In this document: positions 1-5,841 of the stretch, piece by piece
Layout of the letters: every line of letters begins with the position of its first letter
Numbering within the stretch: position 1 is the stretch's first letter
Assembly (NCBI GenBank): GCA_017477685.1
Contig: JAFUUT010000116.1
Coordinates: forward strand, 1 to 6,379
Length of the DNA: 6,379 bases
Reading direction: 5' to 3'
Source: a bacterium
GTDB lineage: Bacteria; Cyanobacteriota; Vampirovibrionia; Gastranaerophilales; Gastranaerophilaceae
The notes under the pieces: generated by a model
Databases searched by the model: none
The model's input: only the letters and a program-made list of their open reading frames with translations
What the model was told of the DNA's origin: nothing
Made by a program: the position numbers and the translations under genes

Positions 1-899
1 TATCTGATTGCGGAACAAAAGGTCATAAAAGAAAAATTCGTATTGATTTAGATAAAATAGACTATACAATTACACATTGCAGCGAAATTATAGGGATGGG
101 CGAAGCTGTAGGACAATCAATTCGCCGCAAAAAAGATTCCTCTATTGTTTGTGCCGTTCAGGCTGTTGCTGACGGAAGATGTGAGGCTGTTGTCAGTGCA
201 GGTTCAACAGGTGCAGCGATGGCTGCGAGCTTATTTGGGTTAGGAAGAATTCACGGAATTACAAGACCGGCAATTGCAGTTACATTGCCGACTATGAAAA
301 AACCGGTTGTATTGATTGATGGCGGTGCTAATAGCGATTGTACACCTCAAATGCTTTCTCAGTTTGCCGAAATGGGCGTTGAATATGCAAAACTAAGTCT
401 TGGTATCGAAAATCCTAAATTAGGGATTTTAAGTATCGGAGAAGAAGAAGGAAAAGGTAATGAACTTGTAAAAGATACATATCCTTTATTGAAAGAAAAA
501 CACGAAAACGGAAGATTTAATTTTGTAGGAAACATTGAAGGAAAAGAAGTATTTATAAACAAAGCTGATGTAATTGTTGCAGACGGATTTGCAGGAAATA
601 TAGTTTTAAAAGTAACCGAGGGTACGGCTTCAATGCTTTTAAAAATGATTGGCTCCGAATTTAAATCTGATTTTATCGGATGCATAATCGGACTTTTAGC
701 AAAACCTTTCTTAAGAAGAATTTTAAAAAGAATAAATTGGGAAGTGTTTGGCGGCATGCTTTTACTTGGAGTTAACGGAATATCAGTAATTGCTCACGGC
801 AGAAGCTCATCTTATGCAATGAAAAATGCAGTAGGTGCAGCTGTAAAAGTTTTAAATAAAGATATAAATTCAAAAATTGCAGAACACATAAATAATTAG
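1..899 (+). CDS. plsX: Phosphate acyltransferase PlsX (5' end outside window)
   Basis: PlsX transfers the acyl chain of acyl-ACP onto inorganic phosphate, giving the acyl-phosphate that PlsY uses to acylate glycerol-3-phosphate. It is a soluble, membrane-associated enzyme of phospholipid synthesis. The frame is open from base 3, before the first ATG at 96. The residues read ahead of that ATG (ITHCSEIIGMGEAV, then RRKKDSS) match the conserved PlsX stretch around 'APEVIGM', so the ATG at 96 is internal and not the start. About 298 residues are visible against a usual length near 330, so roughly 35 N-terminal residues are missing. Family marks seen are VVSAGSTGAAMAA, LGRIHGITRPAIA, DGGANSDCTPQML, GNIEGKE and VADGFAGNIVLKVTEG. 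The GSTGAAMA variant resembles cyanobacterial PlsX more than the Bacillus form (GNTGALMA), from memory. fabH follows 12 bases after the stop, so the two are almost certainly cotranscribed. Confidence 0.95.
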   Translation, partial: SDCGTKGHKRKIRIDLDKIDYTITHCSEIIGMGEAVGQSIRRKKDSSIVCAVQAVADGRCEAVVSAGSTGAAMAASLFGLGRIHGITRPAIAVTLPTMKKPVVLIDGGANSDCTPQMLSQFAEMGVEYAKLSLGIENPKLGILSIGEEEGKGNELVKDTYPLLKEKHENGRFNFVGNIEGKEVFINKADVIVADGFAGNIVLKVTEGTASMLLKMIGSEFKSDFIGCIIGLLAKPFLRRILKRINWEVFGGMLLLGVNGISVIAHGRSSSYAMKNAVGAAVKVLNKDINSKIAEHINN

Positions 900-911
900 T
901 AAGGATATTAA

Positions 912-1913
912 ATGAAACCATTAAAAATAGCAGGAATCGGATATTGTGTACCGGAAACAGTCATAACAAATGATGATTTAACAAAATTGTATGAAACATC
1001 AGATGAATGGATTTATTCTCGTACAGGGATTAAGGAAAGAAGGGTTGTTTCAGGTAACGAAACTGCTATTGATTTAGGGTATAACGCAGCGCAAAAAGCA
1101 TTGAATAAATCAGGGTTTAAACCTGAAGATATTGATTGTATAATTTCTGCAGCTTCTGCACCGCCACAGTTGTATCCGACATTATCATGTACATTACAAA
1201 CAAAACTAGGTATCCCTAATCAGGTCCCTGCTTTTGATTTAACGGCAGCATGTACGGGGCTTATTTATGCACTTCAAGTAGCAAGAGGTTTTATCGGAGC
1301 AGGGATTTACAAAACAATTTTAATTGTTGCTGCGGATAACAACTCTAAAATTACAAATTGGGAAGACAGAGGCACATCCATTCTTTTCGGGGATGGCGCA
1401 GGTGCAATGGTTGTAACCGAATCAGACGATGGTGTTGATGATATTCTTTCAATTGATATCAGTGCAGACGGTTCTATCGGGCAAATGATACAAACAAATA
1501 TGCCTTCTCAATGTTGTCCTTTAGTAGAACAAGCAGATGAAGTCGGTACAGGCAAAATTATTATGAACGGTAAGGATGTATATAAATTTGCAGTATCAAC
1601 TGTTCCTGCTTATGTTGAAAAATGTATTGAAAAATCCGGTATGAAATCTGAAGATATTGATTATTTAATACCTCACCAAGCTAATCAAAGAATTATTGAA
1701 TCAATTCAAAACAGATTAAAATATACAGATGATAAAGTTATTTCCAATATAAAATATTACGGAAACACTTCTGCTGCATCAATTCCAATTGCACTTGTTG
1801 AGGGAGTTGAGCAAGGAAAAATTAAACTCGGTTCGACGGCTGTTTTATGCGGTTTTGGAGCCGGTATGACATGGGGAGCAGCCGTAATAAGATTGCGTAA
1901 AGGCATTTGTTAG
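912..1913 (+). CDS. fabH: 3-oxoacyl-ACP synthase III (KAS III)
   Basis: FabH condenses acetyl-CoA with malonyl-ACP to acetoacetyl-ACP, the first committed step of type II fatty-acid elongation in the cytosol. The 333 residues are close to the usual 310-335. The complete KAS III catalytic triad is present: Cys114 in FDLTAACTGL, His255 in IPHQANQR and Asn285 in YYGNTSAAS. Other family marks are DEWIYSRTGIKERR near the N-terminus (residues 31-44), ILFGDGAGAMVV (157-168) and the C-terminal GFGAGMTWGAA (314-324). The ATG is preceded by AAGGA at 901-905 with 6-base spacing, just past the plsX stop. The plsX-fabH pairing is common in bacteria. Here the usual following genes fabD, fabG and acpP are absent, because a terminator and a convergent gene come next. 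The short GIC extension at the C-terminus is slightly unusual. Function is secure; acyl-CoA preference cannot be read from the sequence. Confidence 0.97.
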   Translation: MKPLKIAGIGYCVPETVITNDDLTKLYETSDEWIYSRTGIKERRVVSGNETAIDLGYNAAQKALNKSGFKPEDIDCIISAASAPPQLYPTLSCTLQTKLGIPNQVPAFDLTAACTGLIYALQVARGFIGAGIYKTILIVAADNNSKITNWEDRGTSILFGDGAGAMVVTESDDGVDDILSIDISADGSIGQMIQTNMPSQCCPLVEQADEVGTGKIIMNGKDVYKFAVSTVPAYVEKCIEKSGMKSEDIDYLIPHQANQRIIESIQNRLKYTDDKVISNIKYYGNTSAASIPIALVEGVEQGKIKLGSTAVLCGFGAGMTWGAAVIRLRKGIC

Positions 1914-1925
1914 TATAAATTAGAT

Positions 1926-1957
1926 AAAAAAATGACCGCAAAAGCGGTCATTTTTTT
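1926..1957. terminator. Bidirectional intrinsic terminator between fabH and ferritin
   Basis: A perfect 14-bp stem is seen: 1926-1939 pairs with 1944-1957 around an AAAA loop. The core is GACCGC/GCGGTC, flanked by an A-run on the left and a run of eight T on the right. Because the A and T runs are symmetrical, the hairpin works as a Rho-independent terminator on both strands. It closes plsX-fabH on the + strand and the flavodiiron-ferritin operon on the - strand, whose stop lies only 14 bases away. Confidence 0.92.
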
Positions 1958-1971
1958 TATCTGCGTATTAA

Positions 1972-2484
1972 TTAACCAATAACAGGCGGATTGAAAACGC
2001 GAGCTGATAGTTCTTTATCAAGCGCTAACAATCCTTGTTTGTCATCCCCGATAAGTTCTAATGTCGCAAGAACCCCTCCTACACTTGCTTCTTCTTCCAC
2101 TTGTTCTTTGATGTACCAGTTTAAGAATATTAATGCGGCTCTGTCTTTTACTTCATCTGCAACATCAGCAACGTGATTAATTCTTGAAGTTACATATTCT
2201 TCATGTTCAAGAACCTGTTTAAATATTTCTAAAGGAGTATTCCCTTTGATTTCAGGTTTATCTATTGCATAGAGTTCAACATGCCCGCCTCTTTCTAATA
2301 CATAATTATACATACCTTCAGCGTGAGCTCTTTCTTCTTGAACCTGAATATCAAACCAATTTACAAAACCATTCAAATTCCATTCGGAAAATTTTGCTTT
2401 CATTGCAAGATATAAATACTCAGAATAATACTCCTTGTTAATTTGTTCATTAAAAGCCGCTTCCATTTTCTTGTCTATAGCCAT
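1972..2484 (-). CDS. ftnA: Bacterial non-heme ferritin
   Basis: This is a ferritin that assembles into a 24-subunit cytosolic cage, oxidises Fe(II) and stores the ferric mineral. With the ATG at 2484 the product has 170 residues, typical for FtnA. The ferroxidase centre is complete by comparison with E. coli FtnA: Glu18 (in NKEYYSEYLY), Glu51 and His54 (in QEERAHAEGM), Glu95 (in LEHEEYV), Gln128 and Glu131 (in WYIKEQVEEE). No haem-ligand Met of the bacterioferritin type is evident. A TTG two codons upstream (2490) would leave only one base after the Shine-Dalgarno sequence, whereas the ATG has ideal 7-base spacing, so the ATG is chosen. The gene lies 25 bases downstream of the flavodiiron gene on the same strand, so they form an operon joining oxygen removal to iron sequestration, which limits Fenton chemistry. 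Its 3' end abuts the shared terminator. Confidence 0.96.
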   Translation of the reverse strand: MAIDKKMEAAFNEQINKEYYSEYLYLAMKAKFSEWNLNGFVNWFDIQVQEERAHAEGMYNYVLERGGHVELYAIDKPEIKGNTPLEIFKQVLEHEEYVTSRINHVADVADEVKDRAALIFLNWYIKEQVEEEASVGGVLATLELIGDDKQGLLALDKELSARVFNPPVIG

Positions 2485-2490
2485 TTTCAA

Positions 2491-2497
2491 ACCTCCT
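2491..2497 (-). promoter_or_regulatory. Strong ribosome binding site of the ferritin gene
   Basis: On the - strand this reads AGGAGGT, a near-perfect Shine-Dalgarno sequence located 7 bases before the ATG at 2484. It lies in the 25-base gap after the flavodiiron stop and decides the start codon against the TTG at 2490. Its strength suggests that ferritin is translated more heavily than the upstream gene. Confidence 0.85.
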
Positions 2498-2509
2498 TAT
2501 AAAAATTTA

Positions 2510-3712
2510 TTACATTGTACTTACAATTTCTTTTGCCAAGTTTTCAAGTTCTTCTTCTTGATTTCGTTTAAGAGAAGACTTGACTAAAATTCTGTTACCG
2601 ATAATTTCGGTATTTTTCCATTTAGAAACTTTTTCTGTTATAAGATTGCCGCAAGACGGAGCCCAAGAACCGTTTTCAATAATTGCAACTTTACGATTTT
2701 GGATATTATGAGCGCATAAATCATTCAATAATATTTCCATACTTACGAAAATATCCATATTATATGTTGTTGAAGCAAATACAATGTGTGAATATCTGAA
2801 AACTTCCGAAACAACATAAGACGGATGAACGGTTGAAACATCGAACATCCTGATATTTTTAACTCCGAGTTTTGCGAGTTTTCCGGCAAGTATTTCCGCC
2901 GCATTTTGTGTATTTCCGTAAACAGAAGAATAAGCAACTAAAACAGATTTTTCCTCCGGCTCATACGCAGACCATTTTTGATATTTATCAATAAATACAT
3001 TCAAATCTTTTCTCCATACATACCCGTGCAAAGGACAAATCATCTGAATATCAAGATTTGAGGCCTTCTTCAATAACATTTGAACCTGCGGACCGTATTT
3101 ACCAACGATATTTGTGTAATATCTTCTGGCTTCGTCCATATATCTATGGTCGAAATCAACTTCATCCGCAAAAATATTTCCGTCTATTGCTCCAAACGCA
3201 CCAAACGCATCTGCAGAAAATAAAATTTTATCAACAGAATCATATGTAACCATAACCTCAGGCCAATGAACCATCGGCGCCATATAGAATGACAATGTAT
3301 AGTTTCCTGTTTCTAAAGTATCCCCTTCTTTTACAATTTGCCATTGATTTTCCGGAAAATTGAAATTAAAAAATTGATTTACCATACTTTGTGATTTTGC
3401 ATTGCAAACAATTTTCATTTGCGGATATTTTTTCACAAGAGAAGCTATTTCAGCGCAATGATCAGGTTCCATGTGGTTAATAACCAAATAATCTAATCCT
3501 CTGCCATCCAAAGCATATTCAATATTTTCAAAAAACTGATGATTTACGGATTTATCAACAGTGTCAAGTAGAACTGTTTTATCATCTGTTAGCAAATATG
3601 AGTTATATGAAACTCCGCAAGGGACGGGGTATGCACTTTCAAATAATGAAATTCTTCTGTCATTTGCTCCTACCCAGAATAAATCTTTAGTAATTTCTTT
3701 GATATTATACAT
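2510..3712 (-). CDS. fprA: A-type flavodiiron protein (oxygen/NO reductase)
   Basis: Flavodiiron proteins reduce O2 to water (or NO to N2O) in the cytosol using electrons from rubredoxin or F420H2, protecting anaerobes from oxygen. From the ATG at 3712 the product has 400 residues, the usual class A length. The N-terminal beta-lactamase-like domain (about 1-250) carries the diiron ligands: His80, Glu82, Asp84 and His85 in NHMEPDHCAE, His149 in MVHWPE, Asp168 in SADAFG and His229 in PLHGYVW. The C-terminal flavodoxin domain (about 256-400) has the FMN phosphate loop YSSVYGNTQNAAE near 261-273, then ASTTYNMD and ENGSWAPSCG for the flavin ring. No fused rubredoxin or flavin reductase domain exists, and no rubredoxin gene lies in the window, so the electron donor is encoded elsewhere. 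An upstream in-frame ATG at about 3751 would add 13 unrelated residues and bury the Shine-Dalgarno, so it is rejected. O2 versus NO preference cannot be told from sequence. Confidence 0.95.
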   Translation of the reverse strand: MYNIKEITKDLFWVGANDRRISLFESAYPVPCGVSYNSYLLTDDKTVLLDTVDKSVNHQFFENIEYALDGRGLDYLVINHMEPDHCAEIASLVKKYPQMKIVCNAKSQSMVNQFFNFNFPENQWQIVKEGDTLETGNYTLSFYMAPMVHWPEVMVTYDSVDKILFSADAFGAFGAIDGNIFADEVDFDHRYMDEARRYYTNIVGKYGPQVQMLLKKASNLDIQMICPLHGYVWRKDLNVFIDKYQKWSAYEPEEKSVLVAYSSVYGNTQNAAEILAGKLAKLGVKNIRMFDVSTVHPSYVVSEVFRYSHIVFASTTYNMDIFVSMEILLNDLCAHNIQNRKVAIIENGSWAPSCGNLITEKVSKWKNTEIIGNRILVKSSLKRNQEEELENLAKEIVSTM

Positions 3713-3718
3713 TTTTCT

Positions 3719-3724
3719 CTCCTT
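3719..3724 (-). promoter_or_regulatory. Ribosome binding site of the flavodiiron gene
   Basis: AAGGAG on the - strand ends 6 bases before the ATG at 3712. It fixes the start at MYNIKEITKD, which is where family members begin, and argues against the longer frame starting near 3751. Confidence 0.82.
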
Positions 3725-3757
3725 AGTACAATCCAATGATAGCATAAACAAAAGGTT

Positions 3758-3788
3758 TGTATAAAATTACCAAGTTGGGTAATGTAAA
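3758..3788 (-). promoter_or_regulatory. Putative promoter of the flavodiiron-ferritin operon
   Basis: On the - strand TTTACA (3788-3783) resembles a -35 element and TATACA (3763-3758) a -10 element, 19 bases apart. Reading the -10 as TTATAC one base earlier gives 18 bases. Transcription would begin near 3751, leaving a leader of about 40 bases that contains the AAGGAG. The spacing is slightly long, as in promoters that need or are blocked by a regulator, and the spacer is occupied by a palindrome listed separately. Confidence 0.5.
3766..3783. promoter_or_regulatory. Candidate operator palindrome inside the promoter spacer
   Basis: The + strand reads ATTACCAAGTTGGGTAAT. The outer 6-bp arms ATTACC/GGTAAT are perfect, and the CCAA/TTGG core continues the symmetry with one extra base. 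It fills the interval between the proposed -35 and -10 of the flavodiiron-ferritin promoter, the classical site for a repressor that excludes RNA polymerase. A TTAC...GTAA dyad fits several winged-helix families (MarR/HxlR type), but I cannot name the regulator. Confidence 0.5.
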
Positions 3789-3921
3789 TAATCTTACAAA
3801 TCTTATATTGTATATATGTAGCAAGGATGCTTAGTCCCGATATGAAAAAGAGAATAAAAAAGTTTTAGGGTTTTTTATCAGTATGAAAAAGACATGTTTT
3901 ATTCTATTTATTTTTCAGATT

Positions 3922-4077
3922 CCGGCACTTTCATAAAAAGTTCATATAAAGGAGTATCAAATAGATTATTAAATACACACCATTTTTATGAAATAGAATA
4001 AACTTCCTGATGATTGGGGTTGATTGCATCAGAAAAACAATATATTTGATTTTTTATATTTGAACAGAAAGTGCCGG
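3922..4077. repeat. Segment bounded by perfect 11-bp inverted repeats (MITE-like or structured RNA)
   Basis: CCGGCACTTTC at 3922-3932 is the exact reverse complement of GAAAGTGCCGG at 4067-4077. These arms are clearly richer in GC than their surroundings. Inside are two further dyads: ATAAAAA/TTTTTAT (3933-3939 with 3983-3989), directly continuing the left arm, and CTGATG/CATCAG (4007-4012 with 4027-4032). As RNA this would fold into a closing stem with two internal hairpins. As DNA it has the size and ends of a small non-autonomous element, but I see no target-site duplication beside the arms. A minus-strand frame through it looks protein-like with one stop. Genome copy number would separate these readings. 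Confidence 0.4.
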
Positions 4078-4170
4078 TAAATCTTTATATTAATATATAA
4101 CAAATTTTGTAACAATTTATTAAAATATAACAAAAAATTGGCAAAAATAAATCTTCACAAGACTTAAGCA

Positions 4171-4179
4171 TGATATCTT
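4171..4179 (+). promoter_or_regulatory. Possible extended -10 promoter of the 543-residue protein gene
   Basis: TGATATCTT fits the TGnTATnnT extended -10 pattern and would start transcription near 4186, about 17 bases before the ATG at 4203. No good -35 is found 17 bases upstream; TTCACA at 4154-4159 is too close. This is a weak prediction. Confidence 0.3.
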
Positions 4180-4202
4180 AGTAGTGTGGAAGTAACAATT
4201 AT

Positions 4203-5834
4203 ATGACCGGAATAAAAATCCCTAAAGCGAATATATACCCGACTTTTTCATTAGCAAACTTAAAGAAACAATTTCAACCTCGCAATATTGTTTCCGCAAT
4301 GGCTAGTGATGGATTTTTACCTGTAATTGCTTTAGAAGCATTTGTAGAAGCCGGCAGAACTTTTCAGGCATACCAAAGAGGCGGATATGATGAAGCAAGA
4401 GAAAGAATTACAGAAGAATTTTCAGGTGCAGTATTTTGGCTTGGCGGTGTTACCGGTTTAAATTGGCTGTTTGAAAAACTCGGTCAAAAGATTTTAAATC
4501 TTCCTAGTATCAATGTAGATATTGCAAGTGATGAAGTTCGTAATCCGTTTATAAGATATCTGATAAACGAAAAGAAGAAAAACGGCGGCGTAATATCAGA
4601 AAAAACAATGGCAAAATTCAAGTTTACTAAAGTAATTGCCAGTGTTCTTATTGCAAACGCATTTATAGGATTTATACTGCCAAAAATCAATCAGGCAATT
4701 ACTCGCGCAAGACACAAAAATGATAATATTAACAACAACAATAATAACGTAAACGGATTTTTCGCAGCACCTAAAATGGAAGATTTTGCAGCAAACAAAG
4801 ATGATAACAAAAACACACCGTTTACAGGGAAATGGGATTTACTTTCAATTGCTAATAATTTTGAAAGTAAAAGAAACTGGAAACTATTATCGGTTGACGT
4901 CGGAACATGCACCGGCAGAGTATATTCTGCAAGAAATAATAATGAAAGAGTAGAAATCGCATTTAGAGATATTGCTTCAATTTACTTCTATATGTTCAAT
5001 ATGGCAAATATGAACAGCTGGTTGAACCAACTTGAACAAGGTAAAGGCAAAAAGACAAGACTTGACCCTGCATCAGCCAAATTCGCAACCGAATACTTAA
5101 ATAACTATGTAGGCAATAACAAAGTTGATATCGAAACATTCCAAAAAGAAGTCTTAGGTCAAAACAAAGAAATTCCTGAAAATATCAAAGCTAAATTCAA
5201 TAACAAGGTAATTAAACTTGAAGACTTCAATACAGAACTCAAAAATATGAATCTATCTGCTGAAAAATTATCTGAACTTAAACAAATAGCTCAGAAAATG
5301 TCAGAACTTCAACCTGAAAGAATGTTTGAAACAAAAGTGACAAATGCCGAAGGTAAAGAAGTAACAAAATATGTAGGAAAACGTATTTTGACAATGAATC
5401 AAGCTCAAGATGTTCTAAACGGCGGTCACATCAATAACCCTGAATTCTTAAAAGAATTCTATGCGAATGCACTTGGTCACAGAAAATTCTTGGATGAAGA
5501 AAAAGGAAAATACAAATTTGTTGCTCAAAGCACATTTGACGGCCTCAAGAGCGATTTAACAGATTATGTTAAATCAATAATTGAACGTGCTAAAAAAGCA
5601 AATGCAACAGAAATTACATCAGACATCTTGAAACAAGCTTCAAAACACAACTTCAAGATGAACCTGATTAACTGGGGTGCAGGATTTGTTGTATCCGCAG
5701 CATTCTTATCAACTTTCATACCAAAATTCCAATACTATATTACAAAGATGAGAACAGGTGAAAATGAATTCCCGGGAACAGAACAATTCAGACACCCTAA
5801 TAAAGATCAAGCCGCAAACAAAACTGCTGCATAG
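4203..5834 (+). CDS. Uncharacterised protein with hydrophobic ends and a large hydrophilic centre
   Basis: I do not recognise this 543-residue protein. Hydrophobic stretches lie at about 37-50, 73-90 and 144-160 (the last clearly membrane-like) and at 486-507 near the C-terminus. Between them are an Asn-rich linker (174-184) and a charged, largely helical region (about 210-483). The segment 139-170 (FK, 20-odd residues, FILPKI, QAITRAR) resembles 484-517 (FK, 20-odd residues, FIPKF, YYITKMR), suggesting a repeated membrane-exit motif at both ends of the central domain. There is no signal peptide, catalytic motif or metal site that I can see. The ATG is supported by an in-frame stop at 4182 and a modest GGAAG at 4188-4192. 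The gene stands alone and converges on the exporter gene, leaving 7 bases between stops. Phe codons switch from mostly TTT (17 of 19 up to residue 254) to mostly TTC (15 of 19 after 261). It is possibly a lineage-specific inner-membrane protein; the coding call is secure, the function unknown. Confidence 0.88.
   Translation: MTGIKIPKANIYPTFSLANLKKQFQPRNIVSAMASDGFLPVIALEAFVEAGRTFQAYQRGGYDEARERITEEFSGAVFWLGGVTGLNWLFEKLGQKILNLPSINVDIASDEVRNPFIRYLINEKKKNGGVISEKTMAKFKFTKVIASVLIANAFIGFILPKINQAITRARHKNDNINNNNNNVNGFFAAPKMEDFAANKDDNKNTPFTGKWDLLSIANNFESKRNWKLLSVDVGTCTGRVYSARNNNERVEIAFRDIASIYFYMFNMANMNSWLNQLEQGKGKKTRLDPASAKFATEYLNNYVGNNKVDIETFQKEVLGQNKEIPENIKAKFNNKVIKLEDFNTELKNMNLSAEKLSELKQIAQKMSELQPERMFETKVTNAEGKEVTKYVGKRILTMNQAQDVLNGGHINNPEFLKEFYANALGHRKFLDEEKGKYKFVAQSTFDGLKSDLTDYVKSIIERAKKANATEITSDILKQASKHNFKMNLINWGAGFVVSAAFLSTFIPKFQYYITKMRTGENEFPGTEQFRHPNKDQAANKTAA
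4722..4755 (+). repeat. AAC/AAT microsatellite-like tract encoding an Asn-rich linker
   Basis: A run of AAT, ATT and AAC triplets encodes DNINNNNNNVN (about residues 174-184) between the third hydrophobic segment and the hydrophilic centre of the unknown protein. Mixed AAC/AAT codons make it less prone to slippage than a pure repeat. It probably acts as a flexible linker and could vary in length between strains. Confidence 0.6.
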
Positions 5835-5841
5835 AATGTTT

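Larger units (their letters stand above)
3713..4202. other. 490-base intergenic region without a convincing gene
   Basis: From left to right it holds the leader and promoter of the leftward flavodiiron operon (to about 3800). Next comes an AT-rich stretch with an 11-bp direct repeat TATGAAAAAGA (3841-3851 and 3882-3892), then a segment bounded by 11-bp inverted repeats (3922-4077). An AT-rich stretch with repeated TATAACAAA-like words (about 4085-4140) and the probable promoter of the rightward unknown gene complete it. Only very short frames exist: a 17-codon frame at 3883-3936 starting MKKTCFILF, a 13-codon frame at 3827-3868, and a stop-interrupted minus-strand frame at about 4084-3908. 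None has a good ribosome binding site at a proper distance. No tRNA or known riboswitch was recognised. Confidence 0.6.

Noticed and set aside
96..98. ATG at 96 as the start of plsX
   Set aside because: The frame is open back to base 3 and the upstream residues match conserved PlsX sequence, so the true start lies outside the window.
359..757. 132-residue minus-strand open frame inside plsX
   Set aside because: It is antisense to a well-conserved gene, Ser/Phe/Pro-rich as expected of an antisense shadow, and has no supporting signals.
2485..2490. TTG at 2490 as the ferritin start
   Set aside because: It lies one base after the Shine-Dalgarno; the ATG at 2484 has proper 7-base spacing and gives the normal family N-terminus.
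3713..3751. Longer flavodiiron protein starting at 3751
   Set aside because: The 13 added residues are not family-like, overlap the ribosome binding site and the predicted transcription start, and the ATG at 3712 has AAGGAG at 6 bases.
3561..3764. Plus-strand 67-codon open frame over the flavodiiron 5' end
   Set aside because: Antisense to the conserved metallo-hydrolase domain, with no ribosome site or recognisable sequence.
3922..4077. Complete insertion sequence
   Set aside because: Too short for a transposase, with no intact frame and no target-site duplication; at most a non-autonomous or decayed element.
4691..4912. Minus-strand open frame with a Leu-rich hydrophobic end
   Set aside because: The Leu run is the antisense of the Asn-rich tract of the unknown gene; no independent support.
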